64,000 nt of DNA from Pelodera strongyloides (Eukaryota; Nematoda; Chromadorea; Rhabditida; Rhabditidae). The stretch's first letter is position 1. The number at the start of each line of letters is the position of its first letter. The DNA is taken from assembly GCA_036852015.1 (NCBI GenBank), contig JAANDG010000134.1, positions 124,001 to 188,000 on the forward strand. Reading direction: 5' to 3'. The translations under genes were made by a program, and so were the position numbers. Positions 41,179 to 50,736 of this stretch are shown piece by piece. The notes under the pieces are model-generated. The model saw only the letters and a list, made by a program, of their open reading frames with translations, was not told where the DNA came from and made no database searches.

Positions 41179-41956
41179 GGTCAAGTTTACTTGGGGTCGA
41201 ATCAAAATCGGTGTTAGGTACCTAAGGCCTCAAGTAACGCTTTGGGTCCATAGGCCTTCAAAAAGTAAACAGCCCCGACCCATTTGAGCCATTTTAGCCG
41301 TTTTTAATTCGCTTATCCTCTACACAGCCATTGGTTGAAGCTTAAGCATAAGTCGAAGCATAAATTCGAAATTCGAAATTCTGAGGCGAAATGGCGTGAG
41401 TACGGCGTGCAAGCGGCGGGGTTTCCGTGCGCAACCTGCTCGCCAGAACTCAATGGCGAGCCACTTTTACGCCGCATGCACGCCGTTACGCTGCAATTTT
41501 CTCCTTGTAAGCCTAGCCTCTTTCAGAAGTTCGCTGTCATTTCTCTTTTCTGGTGACGAAAGCGCACAGTCTCGAAGTAAAAGCCGCTTGTCGCTCTCGA
41601 GTCTATCTCTAGCTGAGAAGTCAGACGGTTGGTTTATCGATTTTTTTGATTGCTTATGATTAGATATTGATTGATTTGTGGCTTGATTGATTGCTGAGTT
41701 TATCGATCTGTGGAGTTGACTGCAGCTACAGGCACAGATAAGCCACATGTGTTTTTCTTATTGTTGACTTTACTCTTTTGTACTTTTTTTGCAAAGCGTT
41801 TCATCTTCAATTTTTGAATCAGAAAAATTGTATGGTCATTAGTTGATAGCCCGGATTTGCCTTTAAATGTAATAGCTATGTTAATAGGTATGAACACTTT
41901 TCTTCGAATCTTTACCAGCGCCTATGATATAATAATAACCACCCTGTTTGTTCCCT
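41179..41956. other. No gene recognised
   Basis: Mixed sequence with GC-rich patches near 41400-41500 and TTGATTGATT repeats near 41640-41710. Short open frames lack splice context. Confidence 0.5.
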
Positions 41957-42085
41957 TTAAAGCGAACTAAGGGTCGGTTTTTAAAACATGTTCAGCAACC
42001 ACATTCCCATGATACATAGAAAATAATTTGCATACACTACGTCGGTCTAATATACGTTTCAAATCCGACTGTCATTCCGCTTTAA
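41957..42085. mobile_element. MITE family P4
   Basis: TTAAAGCGAACTAAGGGTCGG at the left and CCGACTGTCATTCCGCTTTAA at the right, 129 bp, TTAA at each end. Confidence 0.8.
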
Positions 42086-42114
42086 AATGGTGTACTATTC
42101 TCACTCTTCTTACC

Positions 42115-42532
42115 TTAAAGGGTCAGGCCCATTTCAAATAACCCCTATTTTTGATGATTCCATCTGGTTCTCCATGTCAAATATAGTAGGATGCAATATT
42201 TTTCTAATTTTCAAGCGCAAAATTCACGCAGTATTCAGCAATTTACCGTGGGCACTCATACCCAACTATTTATCGCAGTTGGCACGCCCATTCGCGCTGA
42301 TTGGCCAATATCGCAATTGCCACGCCCAATAGAGCATATTGCCCAATGAGCGCGAAAGGACGTGACAACTGCGATAAATAGTTGGGTATGACTGGCAATG
42401 GTAAATTGCTGAATACTACGTGAATTTTGCGCTTGAAAATTAGAAAAATATCGTATCCTACTATATTTGACATAAAGAATCAGATGGAATCATCAGAAAT
42501 AGTGGCCATTTGAAATGGGCCTGACCCTTTAA
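42115..42532. mobile_element. Palindromic MITE, TTAAAGGGTCAGGCCCATTTC family
   Basis: Long inverted arms (about 190 bp) with TAACCCCTATTTTTGATGA and CCATCTGGTTCTCC blocks, TTAA at both ends. Decayed relatives of one arm are at 23665-23750 (intron of gene B) and in the 62357-62594 MITE. Confidence 0.85.
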
Positions 42533-42873
42533 TTTGATTTGTCTTTTCTATTCACGACTAAATCAATACAGGTACAGAGACTTTGCCCAACTGGTTCAAC
42601 CAAAATAATCTCCATGGTAAACAGATCTGCTGGAGTAATATTGATTTTTCCCAGTTCTACGTTTTTTTACTTTTAATATGCTCACAATAATATCGCAACG
42701 TATCATGTTTTCCTCTATCAACTTTCTTTCATGGGCAGGATTCATTTTTTCATCTTCTCCATTAATATTAATTTCCGCGTAGTTTTGCGGTTTATTTTTG
42801 TAGATTATTTTACCTGTTGCAAAGTCCTGAACGCGCTGCCAAATTAGCATAGGAATGTTAAAAAAATAACTAC
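42533..42873 (-). pseudogene. Gene fragment of unknown function with homopolymer frameshift
   Basis: On the minus strand, after an acceptor (pyrimidine tract then TTTGGCAG at about 42844), an open segment reads VQDFATGKIIYKNKPQN..NPAHERKLIEENMIRCD and IIVSILKVKK. It then breaks at a 7-A run. In the next frame it continues naturally as NVELGKINITPADLFTME and IILVEPVGQSLC to a TAA that overlaps the neighbouring MITE. The two halves read as one hydrophilic protein if one base in the A-run is added or removed. A possible preceding mini-exon (KKRLEHCLIT) lies at about 42890-42920. I do not recognise the family. It may be a pseudogene or a sequencing error at the homopolymer. Confidence 0.4.
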
Positions 42874-42920
42874 ATAATTACCGTAATCAAACAATGCTCA
42901 AGTCTCTTCTTCTAATTGCG

Positions 42921-45144
42921 CAGTATCAGGCAGAATACTTTGTGCCAGTACATTGAATACTTTGCGCCAGTGCTGCAAGACTACTTCATTCAAGTCTACA
43001 AGCAATTAATAATTAGCCAAGAAGCAGTGAAGTAGTGTTAATTGTCCTGTAAGCAATGCACCACTGTCTCATTCTAATGAGGCAGTATCAAGTTGACGCA
43101 TCTTTTATCATAATAGCCAAAATAATCGAGCAAATTGTTTTATCGATCAATTAATGATTAACATCGAAGCATAGGACCTGAATTCAGTAAAACATTAACC
43201 TAGAGTCTTAATTTGCCTAATTACCCTTCAAGTAATTGCGACCTTCCACTAACTAAGGCTGTACAATTTCGCAAACAAGCAGTCTCTCATTCTAATGAGG
43301 CAGTATCAAGTTGCATACCGGTTACTCCAGTGCTGCAAGACTGCTGCAGCACACGTCTGGGTCTGGTTTATGTGTCTTTTGAAATGGAAAGCGTGGGGGT
43401 AAAACTGGATTCCTGCAGTCATTTTCTACACTATGCCAACAACCAATATCGATGTATGTTTCGCACTTTTGCGGCAATTTATTTGTTTATTTACTACTCT
43501 TATCTTCATAACATTGTTCTTGATTATGTTAAGTGTTCGTGTGTTATTTATTCTTTGTCTAGTTTGGTCCCTTGTCAGCATGCTGCCTTGTGAACCGTGG
43601 TATTTTAGGGTCACCTTTTGAGATGTGTTAATTGCATATCCTCAATAAACTATTATTATAAGATTAGATAAAAACGAAATAAAATAAAATTTATTTTATG
43701 AACATATATTTCGATAACTGTGGTTTGGGAGTTTATAACTGATTTTTTTCCCCATAATTCAAAGGCGCATACTTTTTATACAGTGATGTATTTTCGTGGG
43801 TTAGCGACACTATTTGAAATTTATGCAAATTTAGCAATGCGTATGTTTGTAGTTAATTCCACTGAGAACTCAAGTTATAATTACCAATATACTCATGTCA
43901 GCATTTTGCCAGCGTTTATATTGACCGTTTGAAACATATCGAAAAAATTGCGCGCGTGCATAGTGATTCTCTTACTCGAGCCTGCGCCTCTAAAGAAACC
44001 GGCGTACAAGCGGCACTCTTTCTGCGGGCCAACTTTTGCGCCGTTTCATAGCCGCTGTCCTTATTTCCATGCGGCAGCCAAATCTTTCTGATTGTAGTGA
44101 AAAATCACGCTCGGAACTCTTTTTCAGAAAGCAAATCCAGTTTTCCGTTATAAAATTGTCACATACTGTATAATTATGTAGTTATTATTGGCAGAAAATG
44201 GCACAGTACGTGTTTATTGGCATTTTTGTTGGCGTTTTTATTTTGTGCAGCCATTCGTTGATAGTTGTTAGTTGAGCTACAAACAAATAATTTAGCATTT
44301 ATAGCTCATTTTTTATTATAATTGTAGGGGAGTGTACCTAATCTAACCGATTATTTTGACAGTGCGATAGTAGGCTGACATTTATAGTTACAATTTGCTG
44401 TACTTTCTACCTTTTTTAGTAATAACGATAACCGCGCTTGTAATTTTTATTGCAAAATATTTTTTTCTTTCAATTTCCCACTCCGTTCTGTAAGACCCTG
44501 CGTCTGTGTACTGTGTATGTGTACCCTTTGACTAAATGTATGTCATAACTTGCACTTACTGTCTCACGAACATATTTGCTAATTTATTCGTCAACTAATA
44601 ATTATTTACCAAACTTGCCCAAAAAAAGCCAAATACCTTATCTTTCCTTTCATTTACAAAAAAATGTTCCCCTTTAAAATGGTGACTCATTTTCAGTGCA
44701 TAGACATAACAGCCACACATGAAGGGGCATTGTATGAGGTGAAATTAGAGGGCACACATTGCGAAACACCTTTTTGAAATTTTGAATAACCTTGTTGCTA
44801 CGGTACTGACGCAGCGTTATAGATTTTAGGGCTCTTTTGGGAGTTTTTAAATTTGACATTGTTTACTTATTGACATGAAATTTCTTTTTGAACAAGTAAG
44901 CTTGGAAGTTGGCTAGAATGTATGATAGCCCATTTTACTAATATAAATTGTAGGGTACCAGTGGTAGGGTGTGCTATATAGTTCATAATTTTGCCGACTT
45001 TTGGTTTAGCTAATATAATAAATATCAATCACTCCATTGCCTTCTTCATAAGTATTTTGCACTCTCAGCTTATTGTTTTTGTTTCTTTAATTTACCGTAC
45101 TGTTCCGCAATTGTCCTTCTTGTTATTGACTTTTATTGACGTAG
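42921..45144. other. No gene recognised
   Basis: AT-rich. Two copies of CTCATTCTAATGAGGCAGTATCAAGTTG (in pieces, about 43068 and 43287) and CCAGTGCTGCAAGACT twice (about 42970 and 43328) show a small local duplication. Open frames of up to 126 codons lack supporting splice sites. Confidence 0.5.
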
Positions 45145-45222
45145 ACATCATAGTCAAGGTGGTAGAGAGTCTGCCTTGCATGGGAACGACCAGGGTTCGA
45201 TGCCTGGTCTCGCCCCCAGTTT
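45145..45222 (+). pseudogene. tRNA-like sequence (Ala-like, TGC)
   Basis: A-box-like AAGGTGGTAGAGAGTC, a TTGCATG anticodon-loop-like stretch and a B-box GGTTCGATGCC. The T stem CCAGG/CCTGG pairs, but with an 8-nt loop, and the acceptor does not close. Probably a degenerate tRNA or SINE head. Confidence 0.4.
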
Positions 45223-45328
45223 GTTGTATCTATAAATCTACAAGGAGGAGGTCATTTGCTTACGGCCAAGAACCACTACTCGAACCGAAAGGGTTTGAGT
45301 GTAATGGTATGTTCTTCTCATAGAATAT

Positions 45329-45529
45329 TTAAAGCGGTATGACACGTGGTTTGTGCAACATTTGTTGAATAGGTGTCGGAAAGACACAGAACAGCACATA
45401 CAGGTGTCTAAACCTATATGTTTCTGAAACATAGAAATGTTCAGCATTGCATTTCATGAACCGAAGGGTTGTTTGCATGTAATGGCGGGTTCACAAACCG
45501 CACTATTCAGTGTTTAAGAGTGTTTTAAA
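45329..45529. mobile_element. P4-like MITE, decayed
   Basis: Left end TTTAAAGCGGTATGACACGTGG; the presumed right end is near the TTAA at 45526 that starts the next element. Internal symmetry is weak (ACCTATATG, CACAGAACAG). Confidence 0.5.
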
Positions 45530-45727
45530 GCGATATAACGGCCGGTTTTTGAAAAGTGTGTTGCACAAATACATTCTCATATGTTGTATGCAAATTAATA
45601 ATTTAGACTAAAAATAGCGTAGTATCGTGCAGTTATTTGCATACACGCATAGCATACACTACAAGATACACTACGTGAGATTACAGTGTGCAATACCATT
45701 CAAAAACCGGATGTTATGCCATTTTAA
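45526..45727. mobile_element. MITE family P4
   Basis: TTTTAAAGCGATATAACGGCCGG at the left (two pieces) and CCGGATGTTATGCCATTTTAA at the right, TTAA at each end. Confidence 0.8.
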
Positions 45728-46095
45728 TCCTTTAATAAGTTGCATGAATACCTAGTATTTGTCATCTGAAATTCGTCGCCTATCTCAGAACCCCTACGGA
45801 ATAAGTCCTAACCGCTTTCTTTAACAAGTGCCGAATAAAGGGACGGGCTCTTGTGGCGTAAACAAATTATTCTTTTATTTGTAAAAATGGAAATCCATAA
45901 AAATACAGAATATCTAAAGAAATTAGGATGATACAAAGTGCCCATACTGAGTATGGGGCCCCGTTTCGACCCCAGTCGCATACGATGAATTTCACCACGG
46001 TGAGGTCTAATCAGTGCGGCCATGGCTTCAGAGAGTATAAAATGGAAAGAAGCAGTAGCGAGGTGTATTTAATAAATAAATATTAGAAATTCCAG

Positions 46096-46170
46096 AAGAG
46101 GACTATCTGTGCACTGATCTCCCGTCTTCTAGTTCATCGACGTCACCACCTCCCCCGCCGAGTAAACCAG
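46096..46170 (+). other. Isolated exon-like segment
   Basis: Acceptor ATTCCAG and donor AG/GTTTGT bracket 75 nt. One frame is Ser/Pro-rich (SSSSSTSPPPPPSKPG); another is open and would end in phase 0, which fits the next exon at 46721. It could be a 5' exon of the kappaB-Ras gene, but nothing confirms this. Confidence 0.2.
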
Positions 46171-46211
46171 GTTTGTGATTATGAAAAGAAATTAGCGTAT
46201 CGAATTTCTCA

Positions 46212-46340
46212 TTAAAGCGATGTAACAGCCCCTTTTTGAATTCGCCCTTGGACTGCGTTTCCGCAAATTATATGCAAATTGTGCTCCATTATGTGCCATA
46301 ATGTGCCATAATGTGCAAACAACTATACAAACCGCTTTAA
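46212..46340. mobile_element. Short P4-like MITE
   Basis: ATTAAAGCGATGTAACAGCCCC at the left and AAACCGCTTTAA at the right, 129 bp. It contains three tandem ATGTGCCATA units. Confidence 0.65.
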
Positions 46341-46467
46341 TAATCTTTCCAGTGCGTCGTAATCGTTCCATTCTCCGCCATACCAGCACCACAGATCGTC
46401 CGGACGTTTGTATACCCCAGTCGGATGCTCCACGGTGGATGGGACGTGCCATGCGGGTAGGTCGTTG

Positions 46468-46540
46468 GTCAGTCCATGGTCGAGTGGTTAGAGCATTAGT
46501 CCCAAGATCAGTGACCGGGGTTCGAATCCTACTGCGTGAC
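46468..46540 (+). pseudogene. tRNA-like sequence, 73 nt
   Basis: Length and box spacing are tRNA-like: A-box TGGTCGAGTGGTTAGAGCA and B-box GGTTCGAATCC. Five of seven acceptor pairs form (GTCAGTC with GCGTGAC). The T stem is poor and the anticodon stem irregular, so it is likely a tRNA pseudogene or SINE head rather than a working tRNA. Confidence 0.4.
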
Positions 46541-46720
46541 AGAGACAGAGTACACGGTGTTCGCGCATTGGGGTGTACTTGGCGCTAGGGTGGCGCATCT
46601 CCGCTTCCACTCCTTACGTCTTGGGTGAGCGGCTGCGGCGCTAACACCGGCATCTAACCCATGTATCCTACCGATTATGACACGATTTCCCAGATATATT
46701 TAATCCACGTTCTTTTCCAG

Positions 46721-48539
46721 GTTATAGTTGCTGGCGCGAAGAAATGCGGCAAAACTGCGATACTTCGCCAAGTTGCCTGTTTGGAAGATGTTACTAAATT
46801 GGTACATTCTTTATTAATATTAAAATTGTACTTCGACGTTGTTCTGTATGACAAGGCCACTCGAGCGCATAACCCTTTAGATTACTTCGAAGTTTCGCTA
46901 TATATGCCGGAGGAGATAAATAGCAATAATGTTAATTCCCAAACTCAACTATATCAAGTTTACATTTAGCTTTAACTTTAGCACTCTGAGCGTAACGTAC
47001 GTTCGCACAAACAAACAAACAAACTTTGCAAATTTATTTCCAGCCATACCAACCCACGATGGACGACACGTATCAAGTTTTGTTAGAAGAGTGTGATCGA
47101 CCGAGGGAGATTTTAGTATTTCATGATACCGCTGGCATACCAGAATATGGACCCGTGGAGCTAAGGCGACCGTATATACAGGTAAGGTGTTGATTTACCT
47201 CTGTGACAACCCCGCGGTATAGCGGCCGAAGCGCAAACGCAAAGAGCATATCAAGGAACAATAATTAAGCTTTTTGGAGGTAGCCGACGCGTAGTGGGTA
47301 GACGTGTTCTAGCACATTAGTAGGGCATTAGTAGCACTTTAGTATTTAATAGTAGTACTTTAGTATTTAAATAAATGCGTAAGACTGCGCGATTTTTAGT
47401 ATAATTGTATTCGTTTTCCAAAACCGGATGTTGCGTCGCTTTAAACAGTTATATTTGTAGGTAGCCGACGCCTTTGTGCTGGTCTACTCAGTAATCGATC
47501 ACGAATCCTTCAACCGAATGGATTTATTAAAGAAGTTTATCGAAAAACAATTTGGCAAGGATAAGAAGGAGGTTAGCTCTTGGATTAGTTTAGTATTCAA
47601 TTGGTATTCAATTAATATTCAATTAGTACTTGTCTTACAATAGCAGAAGTCGATGTGTAGGTAATAAAATATCCCACGATGAAACCTTCGATGCCACATG
47701 AATGTTTATTTCACAAACACTTTTTGTAAGCGAGCTGTGGAATCTTATTAGTAGCCACCTAAGTATTACGTATTGAAATCCAAATAATTTTATACTTTTA
47801 CTCCATCTTCTTAGGAGTCTTTCCATAGTACGCAGTTTTCCTGAACTTGACCTGCCCAGTAAAATATGCATACCATTTATTTCAGGTACCAATCGTAGTT
47901 CTCGGTACCATGTGCGATCTACCAGGAAGAAAAGTTGACTTTGAATTTGCCCAAAATTGGGCGCATAGGGAACGAGGTGAGGTTCTTGGCTTTTTTTGGT
48001 TGTAATAGTCATTGTGTTTAAAGCGAAATACCTGCTGGTTTTGGAAACGCATCTTGGACAACTGCATTTCTGTGCAGCTATGCTAAGTGGTGCTGAACTA
48101 GGGGTCGAATTCTAAATTATGGTCATTTGCATATTATGCACAAAAATAAAGGAGACCACGATGCGTTTCAAAAAACGGCCGGCATTTCGCTATAATAATA
48201 TTGCTTCGTTCCTAACTCCCTACCACCCTAACTAAAGCCCGCGCCAGTACGGAGCTGCGGAGCGCATCCTCAATAGGAGGTAACGATGTCATATAAAACC
48301 GGCTGTTATACCTCTTTAAACTTATTTTTCTTCGCTTATTGTTAATGAAGAAATTAATATCTTTCCCTTATTTTATTTATTTTATTAAATAACACCACAG
48401 GGTGTGCATCACAATGAAATGATGAAAAGAAGAACTTTACTTTTACTTTTAGTTCGTTTATTCGAAGTCACCTCCGTGGATAGGACAACTTTAGTGGAGT
48501 TTGTGCACTACGTCGGACAAAGACACTTCCATCCTCAAA
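46721..48539 (+). CDS. NKIRAS: kappaB-Ras-like small GTPase, five exons recognised (partial)
   Basis: Exons 46721-46801, 47044-47181, 47461-47571, 47886-47976 and 48453-48539 join in frame. They encode the core of a Ras-fold protein: P-loop [12 protein letters not shown], switch [13 protein letters not shown], switch [42 protein letters not shown] at the G4 position, and [17 protein letters not shown] at G5. The blocks and their order match NKIRAS/kappaB-Ras, which regulates NF-kappaB inhibitor turnover and Ral signalling in other animals. As in that family, the residues equal to Ras Gly12 and Gln61 are not Gly and Gln (here Lys and Ile or Pro), predicting poor GTP hydrolysis. Unlike it, the NKxD motif is replaced by TMCD. 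The first coding exon was not found. The last exon may be 48679-48701 (GCGCGCACC.. to TAA), whose acceptor lies in a MITE terminus. Retroelement pieces sit in introns 2 and 4. Confidence 0.9.
48018..48195. mobile_element. MITE family P2 in an intron of the kappaB-Ras gene
   Basis: TTTAAAGCGAAATACCTGCTGG at the left (two pieces) and AAACGGCCGGCATTTCGC at the right, with CACGATGCG and CATCTTGGACAACTG subterminal blocks. It starts 41 bp after the donor at 47977. Confidence 0.8.
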
Positions 48540-48673
48540 GTACGTTTCCTATTTTATAATAATCATAATTTATTATACCACCACAAAAACATATATAGTT
48601 TAAAATATAAAATACAAGTAAGACAGCGAAACCGTAATCAGGTCAGGGACACGTCTTTTACAAGTTCTACGTT

Positions 48674-48852
48674 CTCAGGCGCGCACCGCGGAAATACGTA
48701 ACCGCGTCCGCGGACAAAATATGGCTTTTTAACATGGGAAAGGCGGAGACGCGGAAAAGAGGTTTCTCTGTCTCGAATTTTTCAATGCAAATATGCTATA
48801 TGCAAGCTTTTCCCGCGGACGCGGCAAGGCATTTCCGCGCGGCGCGCCTGAG
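48674..48852. mobile_element. 179-bp MITE with CTCAGGCGCGC ends
   Basis: Inverted ends of about 40 bp: CTCAGGCGCGCACCGCGGAA..CCGCGTCCGCGG at the left and the complement at the right, with AT-rich spacer (CATATAGC). The first five bases of its left end (CTCAG) would serve as the 3' splice acceptor of a short terminal kappaB-Ras exon. Confidence 0.75.
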
Positions 48853-49009
48853 GACCAGAGTAGGCGGAATTTTGGGGTATCGAACAAGGGTAATTCACAG
48901 AGCGCCTCTAATATCTAATCCCTGGACACTAGTTTCATAGTTTACACATTTTCAAATTACTTGCTGAAAAACGCCATAATGTTTGGAACAATTCAGCACA
49001 TCCGTAGAC

Positions 49010-49164
49010 CATAGAAATGGGTGAGCCCATTTGGTGACCGGTTCGCTTGTTTTTTTTTCGTGAGCCACGCGATGTGGTGACCATCGAAAACTGTCATCAT
49101 CTGGTCATCCACTGGTCACCAAATGGTCACTAATCAGTTACCAAATGTTTTTTTTTTGTTGAAA
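49010..49164. repeat. GGTCACCAAATGG family element, left part
   Basis: Contains CCCATTTGGTGACCGG, GGTCATC, CACTGGTCACCAAATGGTC and so on. It is interrupted at 49164/49165 by the split-repeat element and resumes at 53679 (ATTTGGTGTCGGG..GTGGTTTCGGC). Confidence 0.7.
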
Positions 49165-49304
49165 AACTTGTTGTTTTGCAACAACGGTACAGTAGGCCGC
49201 GGCGGTTTGAATTTTCGCTGCGTACCGCGTACGATACTCAGCCAACAAAATGTGCACTTTGCGAAGCTTTTGCAGACAATCTTCATTGACGTTTGTTCGG
49301 TCAA
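49165..49304 (+). repeat. Split repeat A1 (140 bp)
   Basis: AACTTGTTGTTTTGCAACAA begins the repeat and forms a hairpin (TTGTTG/CAACAA). It ends GTTTGTTCGGTCAA. It appears identical to A2 at 52461-52600. Confidence 0.95.
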
Positions 49305-49585
49305 TGCAGGTGGTGTTTTGTTAGTTATTTTTTAGTTGTTGTTGTTATATTTATGTATAATGCGTGTTTTATGGTCGCCTATATTTGGGTATTCCGTTCA
49401 CCCTTCATTTATTAGTAATCTGGTCGAAATTAAGTGAAATTTTCTCCTAATAATATTCCCTTTTTCTTACACACCGTCTACCTTGTGGTCACTAGGTAAT
49501 TTAACATTATGCATATTGTGTGATGTACATCATTGTGTATTGATAGTCAGTAATGTTTTTTCCCTTCTTACTAATTTGCTTGTAG

Positions 49586-49724
49586 GATATGGACTCCTTT
49601 TTGTGGAGTTATTGCGGCGATCCCCGTAACTACGAGAAAGACTGGAGGATTATGCCAGTGTGATGTGCAGGGCGACTGTAATTGGCGGTTGAGTCTGCAC
49701 GGTCCGAGCAAGAGGAACAGTTAG
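49586..49724 (+). other. Exon-like segment inside the split-repeat element
   Basis: A clear acceptor (CTTACTAATTTGCTTGTAG) precedes a frame open for 45 codons (IWTPFCGVIAAIPVTTRKTG, then LCQCDVQGDCNWRLSLHG) ending in TAG. The TAG itself overlaps a donor-like G/GTAAGA. Cys-rich (CQC..C), but no known finger is recognised. It may be the last coding exon of a passenger gene or of a vestigial gag. Confidence 0.35.
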
Positions 49725-50242
49725 GTAAGAGGAGTTGATTGTGCCCCGATTTTTACTTTGTGTTGTGTGGCTTGTAGAGTCGGGAGACTTGATTCAAGGC
49801 GAAAAGGTGTCAGTGATTTGTACGTCCGGTATTAGCGCCCAGAGTGCCTATATTTATTTGTTTATTTTTGTTAGGGCGGTTTAAAATTTTATAAATGATT
49901 AAAAGCCAGGCGTGTATTTGTTTCGTCGTTTAAATACTTGTTCCGTTCTTATGGATGGAGGGCTGTCGTGCGCAGGCAACATCAAACCATATAACCATTG
50001 TGTCTTGTGTTTTATTAAGTGGTGCTAGATAGCTTTGATATAATTTGTTGTCTTATTAAATTAACATTGGCTTGATTTGTAAAAATGGGTTATTTTTTAT
50101 TTTAGTGTTTAGATTCGTTTTCCTCTAGGCTAGGCTAGTAAGTACCGCACTATCGCTTGATGTGTATTTGCCATTTTTGCCTCAGAGGCGGCGGTGTGCC
50201 CTAATACCCAGAGCTGAGTATGAGTATCCCAGCTATGTCCTT

Positions 50243-50736
50243 AGGTTCGGTAGGCCTCCACGAGGCGGTTTTTCTCGTATTTTAGAGGTCCTGACATTTT
50301 CGGAGTATGGCTCCAGTAACCGGCCCTTGGGGCGGTAGGCCTCCAGGAGGCGGATTTCCCGTATTCCGTCACTTTTTCGGAGTATGGCTCCAGTAACCTG
50401 CCCTTGGGGCGGTAGGCCTCCAGGAGGCGGATTTCCCGTATTCTGTCACTTTTTCGGAGTATGGCTCCAGTAACCTGCCCTTGGGGCGGTAGGCCTCCAG
50501 GAGGCGGATTTCCCGTATTCTGTCACATGTTCGGAGTATGGCTCCAGTAACCTGCCCTAGGGGCGGTAGGCCTCCAGGAGGCGGATTTCCCGTATTCTGT
50601 CACATGTTCGGAGTATGGCTCCAGTAACCTGCCCTAGGGGCGGTAGGCCTCCAGGAGGCGGATTTCCCGTATTCTGTCACATGTTCGGAGTATGGCTCCA
50701 GTAACCTGCCCTAGGGGCGGTAGGCCTCCAGGAGGT
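50243..50736 (+). repeat. 77-bp tandem repeat, about 6.5 copies
   Basis: Unit GGGGCGGTAGGCCTCCAGGAGGCGG and TTTCCCGTATTCTGTCAC and CGGAGTATGGCTCCAGTAACC (in pieces). The first copy (from 50243) is the most diverged; later copies differ in CTTTTTC versus CATGTTC, so the array grew by local duplication. Each unit holds the hairpin CGCCTCC..GGAGGCG. It is in body 1 of the split-repeat element. Confidence 0.95.

Noticed and set aside
44674..44859. 61-codon charged minus-strand frame as a small gene
   Set aside because: It has a plausible composition but no trans-splice acceptor before the ATG, no homologous motif, and lies next to a MITE-like TTTAAAATGG end.
46022..46063. ATG exon (MASESIKWKEAVA) as first exon of kappaB-Ras
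   Set aside because: Its end phase does not allow joining to the exon at 46096 or to 46721 without a stop or frame break.
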